From Pleurostoma richardsiae (lineage: Eukaryota; Ascomycota; Sordariomycetes; Calosphaeriales; Pleurostomataceae), in the NCBI GenBank assembly GCA_030052745.1, contig JANBVO010000046.1:186001-250000 (forward strand): a DNA stretch of 64,000 nucleotides. The letters run 5' to 3'. The translations under genes were made by a program, and so were the position numbers. Under the pieces are notes generated by a model. It was not told the origin of the DNA, did not search any database, and saw nothing but the letters and a program-made list of their open reading frames with translations. Within the stretch, counting starts at the first letter, position 1. Each line of letters begins with the position of its first letter. Positions 52,690-64,000 of this stretch are shown in pieces.

Positions 52690-54845
52690 CTAAACCGCAG
52701 TGACGCCGTTGACGCCAATAGCTTCCACGCGATTGATGAGCTTCTTCACGTTTGTCCACTCTTCGTTCTTCAGGCTCTCCTTGCCTCCCAGGTCCGGCCC
52801 AACCTCGAAAACCGTCAGGGAGCCATCGATGCCACCGGTGGCCAGCCGCTTCCCTTCCTGTTGCTCCCAGGTGACCTTGTTCAGGCTCTTGGACAGCATC
52901 GTCCGGCCATCTTTCCGCGGGCTCGGGCTTATCCGTGCAACAGGCTCCTCCGTTTCGATCGTGATGTCCCAAAGTTCAAGCCAACCCGCACCATCGACCA
53001 GGGAGAATACGCCAGGCTTCACGGGAGACCAAGTTGCGTCATACACGACATCTTCACGCATGAACTCCATCAACGGTGCCACGGTGCCTTCACCTACAGC
53101 CCCGACACCCCCGAGAGTTGAGGTGGCAGCCGGCGCCCGCACCTTCCAGAGCTTCACGCTCCAATCAAGACTGCTTGACAAGACCAGGTCGCCCAAATCG
53201 ACCGGGCCCCTGGCCGGGTGGAAGTCCACAGACATGACCGGTGCAGCATGTCCTTTGTAGCTGACACGGGCGTCAACACCAGCCTTCGCTCCTGCACGGT
53301 CGTATCGGTGGCAAGGGAAGATAGTGCCCTCCTCGGATCCCACAAGGAAGAAAGTCGGGTCAGCTTGCGGGAATGCCAGACAGGTCGGACTCAGGTCCTC
53401 AGTCTTGGACGGTGGCGGAGCGGCCAGTATCAGCGATTCCTGTGGCTGCGCCAACATGTCGACGGTCCAGCCACAGACGGCGCCGTCTGTGGAGCAGGAG
53501 ATAATGTTATTGGCATTCTGAGTGCCGACGATGTCAACAGCGTAAACGGGGTGCGTGTGGCCGTACCCAGTAAGCGGCGTCTTCTGAACAGGGGTGGCCC
53601 GCGCTCTCGTGTCCCAGAGCAACACTTGGCCACTGTACGCCCCGCCGATGATGAGATTAGGGTGGAAAGGTGAAAATTTTGCGGTGAGGATGTCAGACTG
53701 CGCATGAAAAACAAATTCAGGGCGGTCATGCAGGTTGAGATTCCAGACCTGGACTATCCCATCCGGTTCGTGTGGAGCTGTCGGGTTCTTTGTGTACGAT
53801 GCAAGCAGCAGTTCCTGGAATTTTGGGGAGAAGTCGATTGCGCTGATCATGCGTTTCCTGGACCACCGCTCGTCATAGAACTGCCTGATCTCCTTGACCT
53901 TTCGCCTGCCTTTGCCTCCCGTATTCCCCTGGTCATCCTCATCATCGATCTCATGGCCATGCAGAGTGTAGTCGGTTAAAACATCATACTGATCGAGTGC
54001 CTTTTCAATGACCTTGGTTGATCTCTCGAGGAAATCCACAAATTCGTCTGATGCGACAACAGCATTCAGCTCCTCACTACTCAGTGCCCTCGCCGGAAAG
54101 TTGGAAGTAGACAGTGACGTCGGTTTGAGCTGTCCGTCAGTGATCAGCTCCTTGGCGGCCCTCAGCTCCTCCTCGATTTCTTTCCGTATATTCTGGCGCA
54201 GCTCCTCTTCCCTATCCCTCTCTCTCCTGCTCAGACGCTTGCTTGGTGTCGCCGGTTGCTCATCGTTCTCCGACTCTAGAGAGAATGCACGCGGTCGTGA
54301 TGGCGGCGGCGTCCAGTCGTTGGATGTCTGGACGCCCTTGCTATAAGAAAATATCTCCTTTACTGGAGATGGGGGGCATTCGTAGACGGTTGCAAGAGGA
54401 ACAGTGGTCAGAGGTTGGGGGTGGTGTTGCAGCTGGGCATGAGGGCCAGTAATAATCTGGCCATTTTGTGGAAGAGCGTATTCTGAAGTCTCGTTGCTGA
54501 GTTCACCTGCGCTCAGGACACTGTTCGGCCTGCTTCCCCTAGGAGCTGGTGAAGCGGCGCCTCCCGTGGTCGTAGACCCGGGGCGGCTTTCGCCTACTAG
54601 ACTGTTGATCAGGGACTCGATCTCGCGGCGACTGTCGGCACGACCCGGCGTTGGTGAGATAAGCTATACTTTTGGTCAGCCAGGAGCAATGTTGACGCCT
54701 AAAAGCTGGAGAGGACACTAACATCGCTGGGACTTCCTATACTCGGACGACCAGCGGTAGCTTGACTCGCGCGAAGTTCCCGCTGGCGCTTGAGCTCCGC
54801 GAGCTTCGCCTTTTTCGCAAGAATCTCATCTCGACGCTGCTGCAT
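52690..54845 (-). CDS. Cytoplasmic dynein intermediate chain
   Basis: Two exons, 54845-54723 and 54663-52690, separated by a 59-nt intron, give 698 residues. The N-terminus, MQQRRDEILAKKAKLAELKR, is the charged helix that binds dynactin p150 and NudE. A Ser/Pro-rich linker follows with YSKGVQTS at about 148-155, the dynein light-chain (LC8) type of motif, and a charged helix (RRERDREEELRQNIRKEIEE). From about residue 250 a seven-bladed WD40 propeller runs to the end, with ISAIDFSPKFQELLLASY, DGIVQVWNLN, GGAYSGQVLLWDTRA, CSTDGAVCGW, LSSSLDWSVKLWKV and GGIDGSLTVFEVG. This is the cargo-side scaffold of dynein-1 (fungal relatives: Aspergillus intermediate chain, yeast Pac11). Confidence 0.95.
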
Positions 54846-55405
54846 GGTGCCTACTCCAACAGGTCATTTCGGGACTCGCGCACTTGGTGGTCCCGGCCGA
54901 GGAAGAATAAATCCCGAGGGTTAGCAAAGGAAGAGAGGGAAAGGATGCTGCTGTAAATGATAGGAGAAGAAAACCCCGGGGCAGCGAAGGATTGATGCGA
55001 CGAGGAGAGGCCCTGTACTGCGTCGTTTGGGAGGTTGTGGTAGATTTTGGGTACCTTGCTGTTCCATTCGCGGTCGCGACACCAGCAAGCGGCCGGCTGC
55101 AGGGGGCTCGTACAAAGAAGTGGGCAGGGGGTCGTGACTGTCTCCACGCCCTGGGGTCTGGGGAGGCTGGGGGTTCGGTTTGTTACGTAAGCTGGCACCG
55201 GCTGCTGGGGGTGTGGACGAGGAACCTGAAGTGAGCCGCGAAAATTCCCGACCTCTCCCAGCCAAAACTTCACGATCACTTCTTCCCTCACCAACACCTC
55301 GGTCGCGCATAACGGGTCAATTGGTACCAATTGTCGTCCCGCCCACTCATCCCCATTCCATTTCTTAGTCTCCGGCCGGTTGTTCACAGCATACGATATT
55401 TCACG
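54846..55405. promoter_or_regulatory. Divergent promoter between dynein intermediate chain and ATP synthase subunit e
   Basis: 560 bp between two start codons on opposite strands. Contains GC-rich and GGGG/CCCC stretches but no clear TATA box. Long frames across it are out of frame with both genes. Confidence 0.45.
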
Positions 55406-55942
55406 ATGTCTGCCACATCCGGAGCCAACGTAAGTGCCGAGGAAAAAGACCCGACGGTCGCCAGCACCCATCCCATTGCTGTCGAGTCGGACCCTATCGG
55501 ACGACTGCCCACTTGGCTGTCATCACTGTCATCTATTCCAGGAGACTCGAGAGTTTCTCAATTGCTCTGCTAATGACTTGTCCCGTCGCAGGTCCTCCGG
55601 TATTCGTTCCTTGGCCTCGGCATTCTGTACGGGTTCTCCCACCAGCGGTCGATCAACGCGGAACAGAGAGCTGCCGCCGCACGCCGCGAATATGAGCACA
55701 AGCAGCACTTAATAGATCAGGCCAAGGCGGAGTTCGCAAAGTCAAAGCAGCCTGCGTCTGCTGCAGCAACGACTAGTGGGAGTAAGTGTGTCCCACAACG
55801 GCTGTTATAAATCGCACAGCGACCTGCCTATATTGCCTCATTGGTTCACGTGCTGATATCTTCGCTAGCCAACCAAGACCCCATGGACCCGAAGTTCGAT
55901 CTAGAGGCATATTTCAACGCGCTGGTCAAGGAGAGCCCATAA
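55406..55942 (+). CDS. ATP21: Mitochondrial F1Fo ATP synthase subunit e
   Basis: Three exons, 55406-55429, 55592-55781 and 55869-55942, with introns of 162 and 87 nt, give 95 residues, the usual size. The first exon codes MSATSGAN. The membrane segment VLRYSFLGLGILYGFSHQRS has the GxxxG motif (GILYG) that mediates dimerisation of the synthase. A charged coiled-coil follows (EQRAAAARREYEHKQHLIDQ) and the end is DPKFDLEAYFNALVKESP. Subunit e (yeast Atp21/Tim11) sits in the inner membrane, stabilises ATP synthase dimers and so shapes cristae. Confidence 0.92.
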
Positions 55943-57044
55943 GAGCTTATCTAAGTTCTTATGATGGTATCCGACACGCTATGACGCTGGCCAGCGTTGA
56001 TTGAGGGGAGGAGTGGGGGGAACTTAAATTGAGGGGGAATCTAAGGGAATCGAAGTGCTACCGACAAAAGGAATCGAGGGGATCGTGGCTGACACACTGG
56101 TAGAAACGTGTGTGCGTGTATGGCTGCGGTAATCACTGACCCTGTGGTATAGACTTTTCCTTATCAATGTCACGTACGCTGTACATGTGTACAATATGGA
56201 ACTAGAAGGGCGGTCGTTGACCACGAAGCCGATCATGGTGATGCGAGTGTCTCGGGTGCCTCATCGGCACCTAGTCCATCTGTTGTGGTTCCCGGCTATC
56301 ATGCAGGGTCATGTAACCCGAGAACCAAGGGCTTTCGGTGCTTGCTCTCTGGCACGGGTTATAGATCTTGATCCTTTGTGAAGGTGGCCTACTACCTGCA
56401 TCTTTGTTGGTGAATAGATAGGTGTTTCCTGGTATATCAACGTCGCGTGTCAAGCTGATCTCCAGCTCTTGCTGAATTATAGCCTACGGCGACCCTGGGG
56501 ATCCTCGGTAGTTACTTTAGGATGCTGATTAGCTGCAATTTGTCTGAGTGAGATGTGCCAACCTAGGCAGTATTTTACCTACTTGGATGCGCCGTAGAAT
56601 GATGGACGGGATGCAGCATGAGACATCAAATAGAGAGCTCGTTGGCTAATACCAGTTAACGTGGTGGACGCCAGATCTTAAGGTGCGTGCGGTCGTATCG
56701 GTAACTCAAGTACCCAGGTAGATATACCTAAGGTACCTTCCCTTTGTACCTGATTTAACGTGTGTGAACGAATAGGTGGTCTGTGCTCGGGCACCATCAC
56801 GCAGTACAGTACCACTATACCAGCACCAGCCCAAGTACCTACCTAGGTACCTACCTACCTACCTATCGACGATACGCCTGGCCGTGTCTCTAACAAAGCT
56901 GCTGCGCCAAGCCTTTCCATCCCCAGACGTGACGCGGAAGCTCCAACTGTCCTCTCCAACAAAGTGGACAGCGAAACAGCTCTTGGACCTTCATTCTTTT
57001 CCCTCCCAGGCCACGCCTGCCTTGTTCCTTGATTCTGCCCCATC
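55943..57044. other. Intergenic region with CCTA/TAGG simple repeats
   Basis: 1.1 kb before STT3. The part from about 56700 on holds several TACCT/AGGTA runs. No gene supported. Confidence 0.45.
56836..56865. repeat. TACC/GGTA simple repeat with palindromic ACCTAGGT core
   Basis: A run of TACC units containing ACCTAGGT, about 180 bp before the STT3 start codon and probably within its leader or promoter. Related runs lie near 56716-56750. Confidence 0.75.
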
Positions 57045-59665
57045 ATGTCGGCTAAACCTCTCGATCTGCTCGCCGACAGCAGCAGCGGCAGCAGGGGAAA
57101 GAGCACGCGGACGCTGTTGCGAGTCGTTATCCTCTGTCTCATTGCTGGTGCCGCTGTTGCCAGCCGTCTCTTCTCTGTTATCCGTAAGTGAAGCTCAAGC
57201 TCCCTGCCTTTCCTCGCGCACACGACTGCATCAAGCAACCGCGGTCCAAACTACCTGGCGCAATTCCTCAGCCTGCTTTGGGGCGGTTATCGCAATTCCA
57301 CGAACAGCACTGACGGCCATATTCTAGGCTTCGAGAGTATAATCCACGAATGTCAGTGCCATCCCCCGCTCAGACAGCGTGCTTTTCATGGCTCGAATGT
57401 CTGCTTTGACTCGTCCCCGGAATACTAATCCCTTCTTCAGTCGATCCTTGGTTCAATTTTCGAGCGACCAAGTACCTGGTGGCACATGGATTCTATGATT
57501 TCTGGGACTGGTTCGACGATCGGACATGGCACCCGCTTGGCCGGGTCACGGGAGGTACCCTCTATCCTGGACTTATGGTTACCAGCGGCGCCATCTACCA
57601 TCTCCTACGGGCCTTGACCCTCCCAGTGGACATCCGCAACGTCTGCGTCCTCCTCGCTCCAGGCTTTTCTGGCCTCACAGCCTTCTCAACATACCTTCTT
57701 ACGAATGAGATGACGACATCTCCCTCTGCTGGTCTCCTAGCTGCTGCCTTCATGGGCATTGCCCCGGGCTACATCTCGCGGTCCGTGGCAGGCAGTTACG
57801 ACAATGAAGCTATTGCCATATTCTTACTCGTCACTACCTACTTCCTCTGGGTCAGGGCCTTGAAGCAGGGATCCACGCTCTGGGGTGGGCTATGTGCTCT
57901 GTTCTATGGGTACATGGTTGCTTCCTGGGGTGGTTATGCCTTTATCACCTGCCTCCTTCCTCTCCACTCTTTTGTCCTGATCTGTATGGGCCGGTACAGC
58001 ACGAGGCTGTATGTTGCTTACACGACATGGTACGCCGTGGGTACTTTGGCCTCTATGCAGATCCCCTTCGTGGGCTTCCTTCCTGTGAAGACCAGCGAGC
58101 ATATGCCAGCGCTTGGTGCGTAACCCGTTAGACTTCCTTACTCTCCAGTAGGACGGAAAATGCTGACCTTGTTACAGGCATGTTCGGGTTTATACAAGTC
58201 ATAGCCTTCCTCAACTACGTGAAGTCCGCAGTGCCGGAGCGCCATTTCCGAACGGTCTGGCTCCTCCTTGCCGCAAGTCCCTTCGCCATTGGCGCTCTTG
58301 GCGTAGTCTTGGTGACGGCCGCAGGTTATGTTGCTCCCTGGAGCGGTCGTTTCTACTCTCTCTGGGACACTGGTTACGCCAAGATCCACATTCCTATCAT
58401 CGCCTCGGTCTCAGAGCACCAACCTACTGCCTGGCCGGCCTTCTTCTTCGACCTGAACTTCCTGATATGGCTCTTCCCCGCGGGTGTCTACCTCTGTTTC
58501 CAGAACCTGGCGGATGAGCACGTCTTCATCATCGTATATGCTCTGTTCGGTACCTATTTCGCGGGTGTCATGGTTCGACTGATGCTTACTCTCACCCCTG
58601 TGGTCTGTGTGGCCGCAGCGATGGCCGCATCCACTGTGCTTGACACTTATCTGTCGGCCAAGACGCCTGTGCCGGAGGTGGCGGCTGAAACGAGTAGCGA
58701 TGCTGCGACTAAGAAATCGTCTTCTAAGCACGGTGGACTCAAGGCGGCAAGCGAGCCTGTGGTTGGTGTATACACACTCCTCTCCAAGGCCATCGTTACC
58801 GTCAGCATGGCAGTCTACCTAGTGTTGTTCGTCCTGCACTGCACCTGGGTCACTTCTAATGCGTATTCCTCACCGTCTGTTGTCCTGGCCAGTCGCATGC
58901 CTGACGGCAGCCAGCATATCATTGACGATTACCGAGAGGCCTACCAGTGGCTTCGTCAGAACACTCGTGAAGACGCCAAGATCATGTCCTGGTGGGATTA
59001 CGGGTACCAGATCGGTGGTATGGCCGACCGGCCGACACTGGTGGATAACAACACGTGGAATAACACCCACATCGCCACCGTTGGAAAGGCGATGAGCTCT
59101 CGCGAGGAAGTCAGCTACCCAATCATGCGTCAGCATGAAGTCGACTACGTCTTGGTCGTGTTCGGCGGCCTGCTTGGCTATTCCGGAGACGACATCAACA
59201 AGTTTCTCTGGATGGTCAGAATTGCGGAAGGCATTTGGCCTGACGAGGTCAAGGAGCGAGACTTCTTTACGGCCCGTGGTGAATACCGCGTAGATGACCA
59301 GGCTACTGAGACCATGAAGAACAGCTTGATGTAAGGCCGCTGGCTGAGTCACAAAAAGCCTTCGCGTGGATGCAGTACACTAACAGTCGTACAGGTATAA
59401 AATGTCCTACTATAACTACAACACTCTCTTCCCGCCTGGACAGGCTCAGGATAGAGTGCGTGGTGCCCGTCTCCCTGCGGACGGCCCAGTTCTCAATACC
59501 CTGGAGGAGGCCTTCACTAGCGAAAATTGGATCATCCGAATCTACAAGGTCAAAGACCTCGATAACCTTGGTCGCGATCACGCTGCTGCTGCGTCTTTTG
59601 AGAAAGGCCACAAGAAGAAGAAGCTGACCAAGAAGAGAGGTCCTCGGGTTCTCCGAGTGGATTGA
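57045..59665 (+). CDS. STT3: Oligosaccharyltransferase catalytic subunit STT3
   Basis: Five exons, 57045-57183, 57328-57351, 57441-58115, 58178-59330 and 59395-59665, join in phase to 753 residues. The second exon has only 24 nt and codes the conserved ESIIHE that precedes [13 protein letters not shown]; the Asp there is the first catalytic acidic site. About 11-13 membrane helices follow, with [35 protein letters not shown] (DXD-like external loop) and [10 protein letters not shown]. The lumenal domain carries the signature WWDYGYQI from residue 551 and [20 protein letters not shown]. The C-terminus is basic ([17 protein letters not shown]). It transfers the dolichol-linked glycan to Asn of Asn-X-Ser/Thr in the ER. 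Confidence 0.97.
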
Positions 59666-60603
59666 GGATAGTGCCAGCCTCGCCATAAGGTGGCAGACAA
59701 GTGGAGTATCATTTTCTCCGCGATTTTTTTTTTCTATTTTGTTGGGTTGTCGCCTCTTCACGGTACGGGAATAAAAGGGCTGGCGAGTTGCTGTCTGTGT
59801 AGATGCAGACCTAGGGCTCTTCTGATGAAAACTCTCATGGCATCACTTTCATGGCGTCTTTCATTTCTTGTCGATTGCACAGATGTGAATGGATGGACCA
59901 TCAGAGTGGAGATGTGATTTGTGTGCATGGCCTTCCGGACCCCGATTTGCTTGATAGCAGGTTCAGGTTTGGTGGATGTCTTGACTGGTACCATTGAGAT
60001 CCCAGGTGGATTGTCTGATGCAGAATCATGTCAACACATTATCGATGACCAACCGGCATAAACAAGTGTCGTCACTTCGACACTCTTGCCTAGTCTGAGA
60101 TTTTCTTGTGCCTGTTGCGAGCAGAGGCGCTGGCAACTCTGCTGAGTGAGGATGTGACCCGTGATGACGGGCAACAGTTGCGACCAAGGTGAACTAACTC
60201 TTATCAGCTCATTCTCATCTCACTCTCAACTCAACACCATAACATCCTCCTGCCCCGCCGCATCGGAGTTCAGCATATTTACTTGGTTTGGCCATTTGCC
60301 GCCCTTCAACTTCGACCCTCTATCTTGAGCCCATTCCTTCCCTCTTTCGGACTCCTCTTCTCCCATCGACCTTTGTCTTCTCCATCCACCTCTCCTCTCT
60401 CATCCGCCTCGCCCTCCTCTGGCCTAGCTTTCCTCCTATTCACCTTCACTTTTCTTCTGGACTATCAGCCTACATCCGTCCTGGGGATACCAGTCAGGTT
60501 GAATGTTGACTCCCGCATCTCTCTTCACTCCATCGCCCCAAGAGGCAGCAACAATTCTCTGCTAGTATCTATCTGCCTCTTGGAGCGTCTGAGTAGGACG
60601 GGT
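59666..60603. other. Intergenic region before the tandem Cys4 gene
   Basis: 940 bp. The second half is strongly C/T-rich, typical of a fungal leader, and includes an open frame at 60283-60645 that starts with a non-ATG codon and is not supported. Confidence 0.45.
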
Positions 60604-63600
60604 ATGGCGAAGGAAAAGAAGCGGCACAGCCGAGAGAGCAAGTAAGTATGGCTAACGGCGGATCGCAACTCGCATCTTTCCTTCCTCGATGCACTGCTCT
60701 CGTTTTCAACGCGTGATCGAATCTATTCAATGTCTTCCTGCCGTACCATGTCTACATCTATCCCTATATGGGAAAAATACCTCTTGCATCGATGTAAAGC
60801 TGACAGCCCTTGCTAGAAACCCCCACTCATTTCCCCCTCAAACTCCTCGCAAGAAGCAAGGAGGTGAGGCTGATCGCAGCTCCAGAGAGAGAGCCGCGAG
60901 CGACAAAGAAACCAAGGGCAAGGCGCCTGTCGCTTTCTTCAGGTCTGATGTAGGTCACGGGGTCGAAACGCCAAGGACGCACAGTGAATATCTGGGGAAC
61001 TCCGACTCAAATGGAGAAGAGATCCGTGACGACCAACTGACACGCATCGGGGAGGGCGAGGAGCATGCTTCTGCTCCTCGCCGGTCTACGACTGCCCCCG
61101 GGGTTCCCGCAATTTTCTGCTACGTCCCTTATCTTGCGCCTTCGACTGCCAGCCCACAAACGACTCATACCCAGCAAGACAACGCCAAACTCGGCCACAT
61201 TAGGAAGAAGGGTTTGAAGTTTGATAGGCAGATTCCCAAGTTCGCGGTTCAGGAAGAGCTCACCTGTATCAAACATCATATGATATCCGAAAAGACGAAG
61301 CGCCATCAGAAAGATAGTCGCTCCCGCGTATCTGGAAGATACGAAGAGCTCGATAACTGCCGCAGCGATGAATCAGACTTCTCCCCAATCCTGTCCAGCT
61401 CCTGGCATTGCGACCGCTGTGGCAACCTTCGGTCCAAAAAGTTCCATAGGCGGCGTCCCGCGGAGGATGAGGACCGTCCGAGGGCGAACTGGTGCCTCAG
61501 GTGCCGCATTCACGCCGAGAGAAAGCTGCAGGTCCTGAAATATAAGGGACACCCGTCCCATGCCTGTTGGTCGTGCGGTGTCATCCGCTCGGGACTCTAC
61601 CAGCAAGAGAACCCGATTCGACCAGGTGTGATGCCCCGAGAGAACCTCTGCGGGAAGTGTCGGGGCCGTTCACTTGCAAAACTGGGTGGTCTGCCCTGGT
61701 CCAGCGAGATTGGCGGCGAATCCAGTTGCCTCACTGAGGTATGCTACTCTGGCTTCCCTCTTCTCAGGCGGTAGAGCTAACGTGATGCCAGCGCATCCGA
61801 CGCCTGAAGTCTCTCGCCTTAGACGATCTCTCTGTTGACGAGTCTGACGTGGGTGATCCAAGCCCGTCGCCTGCCGGGCAGGCCACCATCAGCATCAGAT
61901 CGTCACCGCAGCGTGACTTGAGCAGCACGGGAAGCATCAAGAAGGGCCGAGCAGTGTATTGGGAATCAGCTGAGACGGAGCGCTCCGAAGCGACGCCCAA
62001 GTCCGAAAGCGCCAGCTCCAGTAGATATCAACGGCCGTCTTGCGAGTCGGAGCATCCGTCTGAGGCTTCTGTCCCAGAGGGACCTTCTGCTTCTTGCCCC
62101 GATACCGACGCTGTCCGACAGCCCACCGAATTGAATAACTCTCGGAGGATCCTCTCGCCTATCAATGTCTCGAAGACTCCAATGATGGGTGCTAAAGAAG
62201 AAGCTCACGACAACGCCGCCTTCCCAGCTCGACACGTCCCAGCAGAAGACCAGAAGGTAAAGAGCATTAACGAAGCTCAATTGGCATCACCTCGCTCGGG
62301 GGACAATTGCAAGAGTGACATGCAACAGCTGGGTGGATTGGCTGCTTCCGCCATCGGTAACCTTCGCTATCACGATACGATTGATGAACTCCTTAGTGGA
62401 ACTGCAGCTTCACTTGAAGCCGACCTTATCGCCACTGGTAGCCGGATGCATGGGCATCCTAATCCTCGTCACACGTATCGCGACCCAGCTGCTGTCAGCA
62501 CTGGAAGCCCTCCCGAGCGGCATGAGATCAGCAAAATAGCCAATCCTTCTGCGGCTGCTAGTATCACTGCTCATCCTCAGGTGGATGCGGGCACACCGTA
62601 CATTGAGCAGCTTGGCCACAGCAGCCCTCTAAACTTCAACGATCTGTGTCCTGATCCAAGTTACTACGATGACAACAGCTCTCTGCCTAGATATGCACCG
62701 GCCAGAAAGTCGGTCCGGTTCCAGGACCAAGACGGTGGCGAGAGCTTCGACCTTGGTGTCGCCTGTACCACTGACTCAGAGTATTGGACTAGGGACTACA
62801 ATGCCTTCCTACCTTCATCCAGCATTCGCAGCTTCACCACGCCTACGCATCCAGACATAAAGGTCCCCGATTTCCAGCACGGCCGCCATAGCGACCAACG
62901 CTACCCCTATAGCACAGCGGACTATCACCAGGCTCGTCGAGACGCTCTGCACTCGCAGTGCTGCGATCAATCATGCTATCCTGAGAGCGCCTTCTGGAAT
63001 GTCGGCAGAGGCTATGACTACGTCAATGGCAACGCGCAGGACTGTACAACATCGCCCAGTTCGCTAGACCATATGAATCCCCGTGCTACAACGCCGCCTG
63101 GTGCTTCCTCACCCTTCGACTTCGACAAATGGAGCGAGATTAGCCATCCTGAAGACGACGAGTTCTACAGCCATGTGCCTGACGAGGCAGAGCATAAGTG
63201 GATAAATGACTGCGCCAAGATCTACATGGCATACTCGATGGACGATACCTCTCCAACTTCCCCGGGCGTGCACCACAACGTCCCGCCCGCTTCACGGACT
63301 CTGTACGATGACCTTGAAGAGTTTGATGAGAAGCTGCGAGCAGTTCGAAGCTGCTTCCGCCCTTGTGATGATGACGATGTTGTCAGCCAGCACGATAATG
63401 ACGCCCCAGCAGGTATGATAACATCTCATAACTGTTCATGACCACCATTTTGCGGTACGCTGCCTTGCTAGCAGACATTCTCGTCATGCATTAGCTGCTG
63501 TGGGGGACTTCACTTGTCCCGAATATCTGACCCGCAGCTCTGATCCATCGACTGCCTTCCTCCGCCCCCGGTCCATCACCGTCTCTCCCTCCATGGTGAT

Positions 63601-63881
63601 GGCAGTGCTTTAAGGACGGAATTTGCTGATATGCTCTTCTATATCATCGTATAGGCCATGGATATAATAGCCCTCGCCTCGGGCTTAAGAGAGCATCTTC
63701 CTCTGAAGGTAAGGGCCGCCAGCTCGTGCCTATCACACCCTCGAAGCTCCTCGCGCTGACTTCCCGGGTAGGAGACACGTCTCTGTCTCGAGCCGGTCCC
63801 AAGCTCTTCCCCGTATCGGCCTCTCTGGTCGTCTATACCGGCCACGATAGCACGGATGACGAGGATGACGAGCTAATCTAG
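60604..63881 (+). CDS. Unknown protein with tandem C-x2-C-x24-C-x2-C zinc-binding modules
   Basis: Four exons, 60604-60641, 60817-61738, 61792-63412 and 63655-63881, give 935 residues beginning MAKEKKRHSRES. The last exon extends the protein past a stop that would follow if the 242-nt intron were retained, and ends GHDSTDDEDDELI. Two modules of identical spacing lie at Cys 211, 214, 239, 242 and Cys 263, 266, 291, 294. Both share CG-x-[IL]-RS after the first pair and a P-R-x-N before the second pair, so one arose from the other by duplication. Four Cys each suggests zinc ribbons or treble clefs. The remaining 640 residues are Ser/Asp/Pro/His-rich and probably disordered. I do not recognise a named family. 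A nuclear regulator is possible, but no DNA-binding evidence is visible. Confidence 0.85.
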
Positions 63882-64000
63882 CTTACTGGTCATTGAGCCG
63901 TAGGTTCCCCCCGGCGGGACCCCAACCCAACCCTCTAAAAGATGGCCCTTGCCGGAGTTCCTATCGTCAACCGTTCATGATGCTGATACCGTGTTCCTTG

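Noticed and set aside
52594-53673. Plus-strand frames antisense to the dynein intermediate chain
   Set aside because: Antisense shadows of the WD40 coding region; the minus-strand protein is unambiguous.
63413-63441. Ending the tandem Cys4 protein at the stop shortly after 63412
   Set aside because: This requires reading through a good GTATGA donor; splicing to 63655 keeps phase and adds 75 codons with a coherent acidic tail.

Overview
The window is gene-dense nuclear DNA of a filamentous ascomycete, most likely a sordariomycete. The evidence is about 27 protein genes with short introns (mostly 50-80 nt, GT..AG with CTRAC-like branch sites), strong G/C bias at third codon positions, fungal-specific families (Zn2Cys6 regulator, Apq12, class-II ZIP transporter, Plr1-type reductase, ultra-short metallothionein), and one AT-rich inverted-repeat element with the transition bias of repeat-induced point mutation. 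The species cannot be named from the sequence. No tRNA, rRNA, CRISPR array or long retroelement was seen. Most genes are spliced; the exon joins given are my own readings and were checked for phase.

Left part (1-8.0 kb): the first codons of a minus-strand gene leave the left edge. Then comes a possible catabolic cluster: a Dal5-like MFS permease (-), divergent from an M20 amidohydrolase (+), followed by a soluble M28 glutamate-carboxypeptidase-like peptidase (+). Uptake of a peptide or N-acylated amino acid and its hydrolysis would fit. 9.9-12.2 kb holds metal homeostasis: a 27-residue metallothionein in three exons facing a ZRT-type zinc transporter. 14.0-16.9 kb is a large Ser-rich protein of unknown function. 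19.5-22.8 kb holds the ribosome-assembly factor RPF2 and a Zn2Cys6 regulator.

Middle part (24.5-41.2 kb): cystathionine gamma-lyase and S-adenosylmethionine synthetase (sulfur amino acid metabolism), with APQ12 and the GPN3 GTPase between them. Next are a small secreted NTF2-like protein, an unknown 199-residue protein, a single-domain PI-PLC, a doubtful multi-exon locus, and a presumed mitochondrial protein of unknown function.

Right part (41.5-64 kb): an unknown nuclear-looking protein, a peroxisomal hydratase with a C-terminal SKL and a GC-AG intron, tubulin cofactor E, a CCCH zinc-finger protein, a 443-bp MITE with TA target duplication, a Plr1-like aldo-keto reductase, dynein intermediate chain divergent from ATP synthase subunit e, the STT3 oligosaccharyltransferase subunit with a 24-nt exon, and a 935-residue protein with a tandem pair of C-x2-C-x24-C-x2-C modules.

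Most of these are housekeeping genes. The less ordinary items are the permease/amidohydrolase/peptidase cluster with altered metal ligands, the metallothionein, the tandem Cys4 protein, the decay gradient inside the MITE, and a perfect 14-bp hairpin at 43.7 kb.
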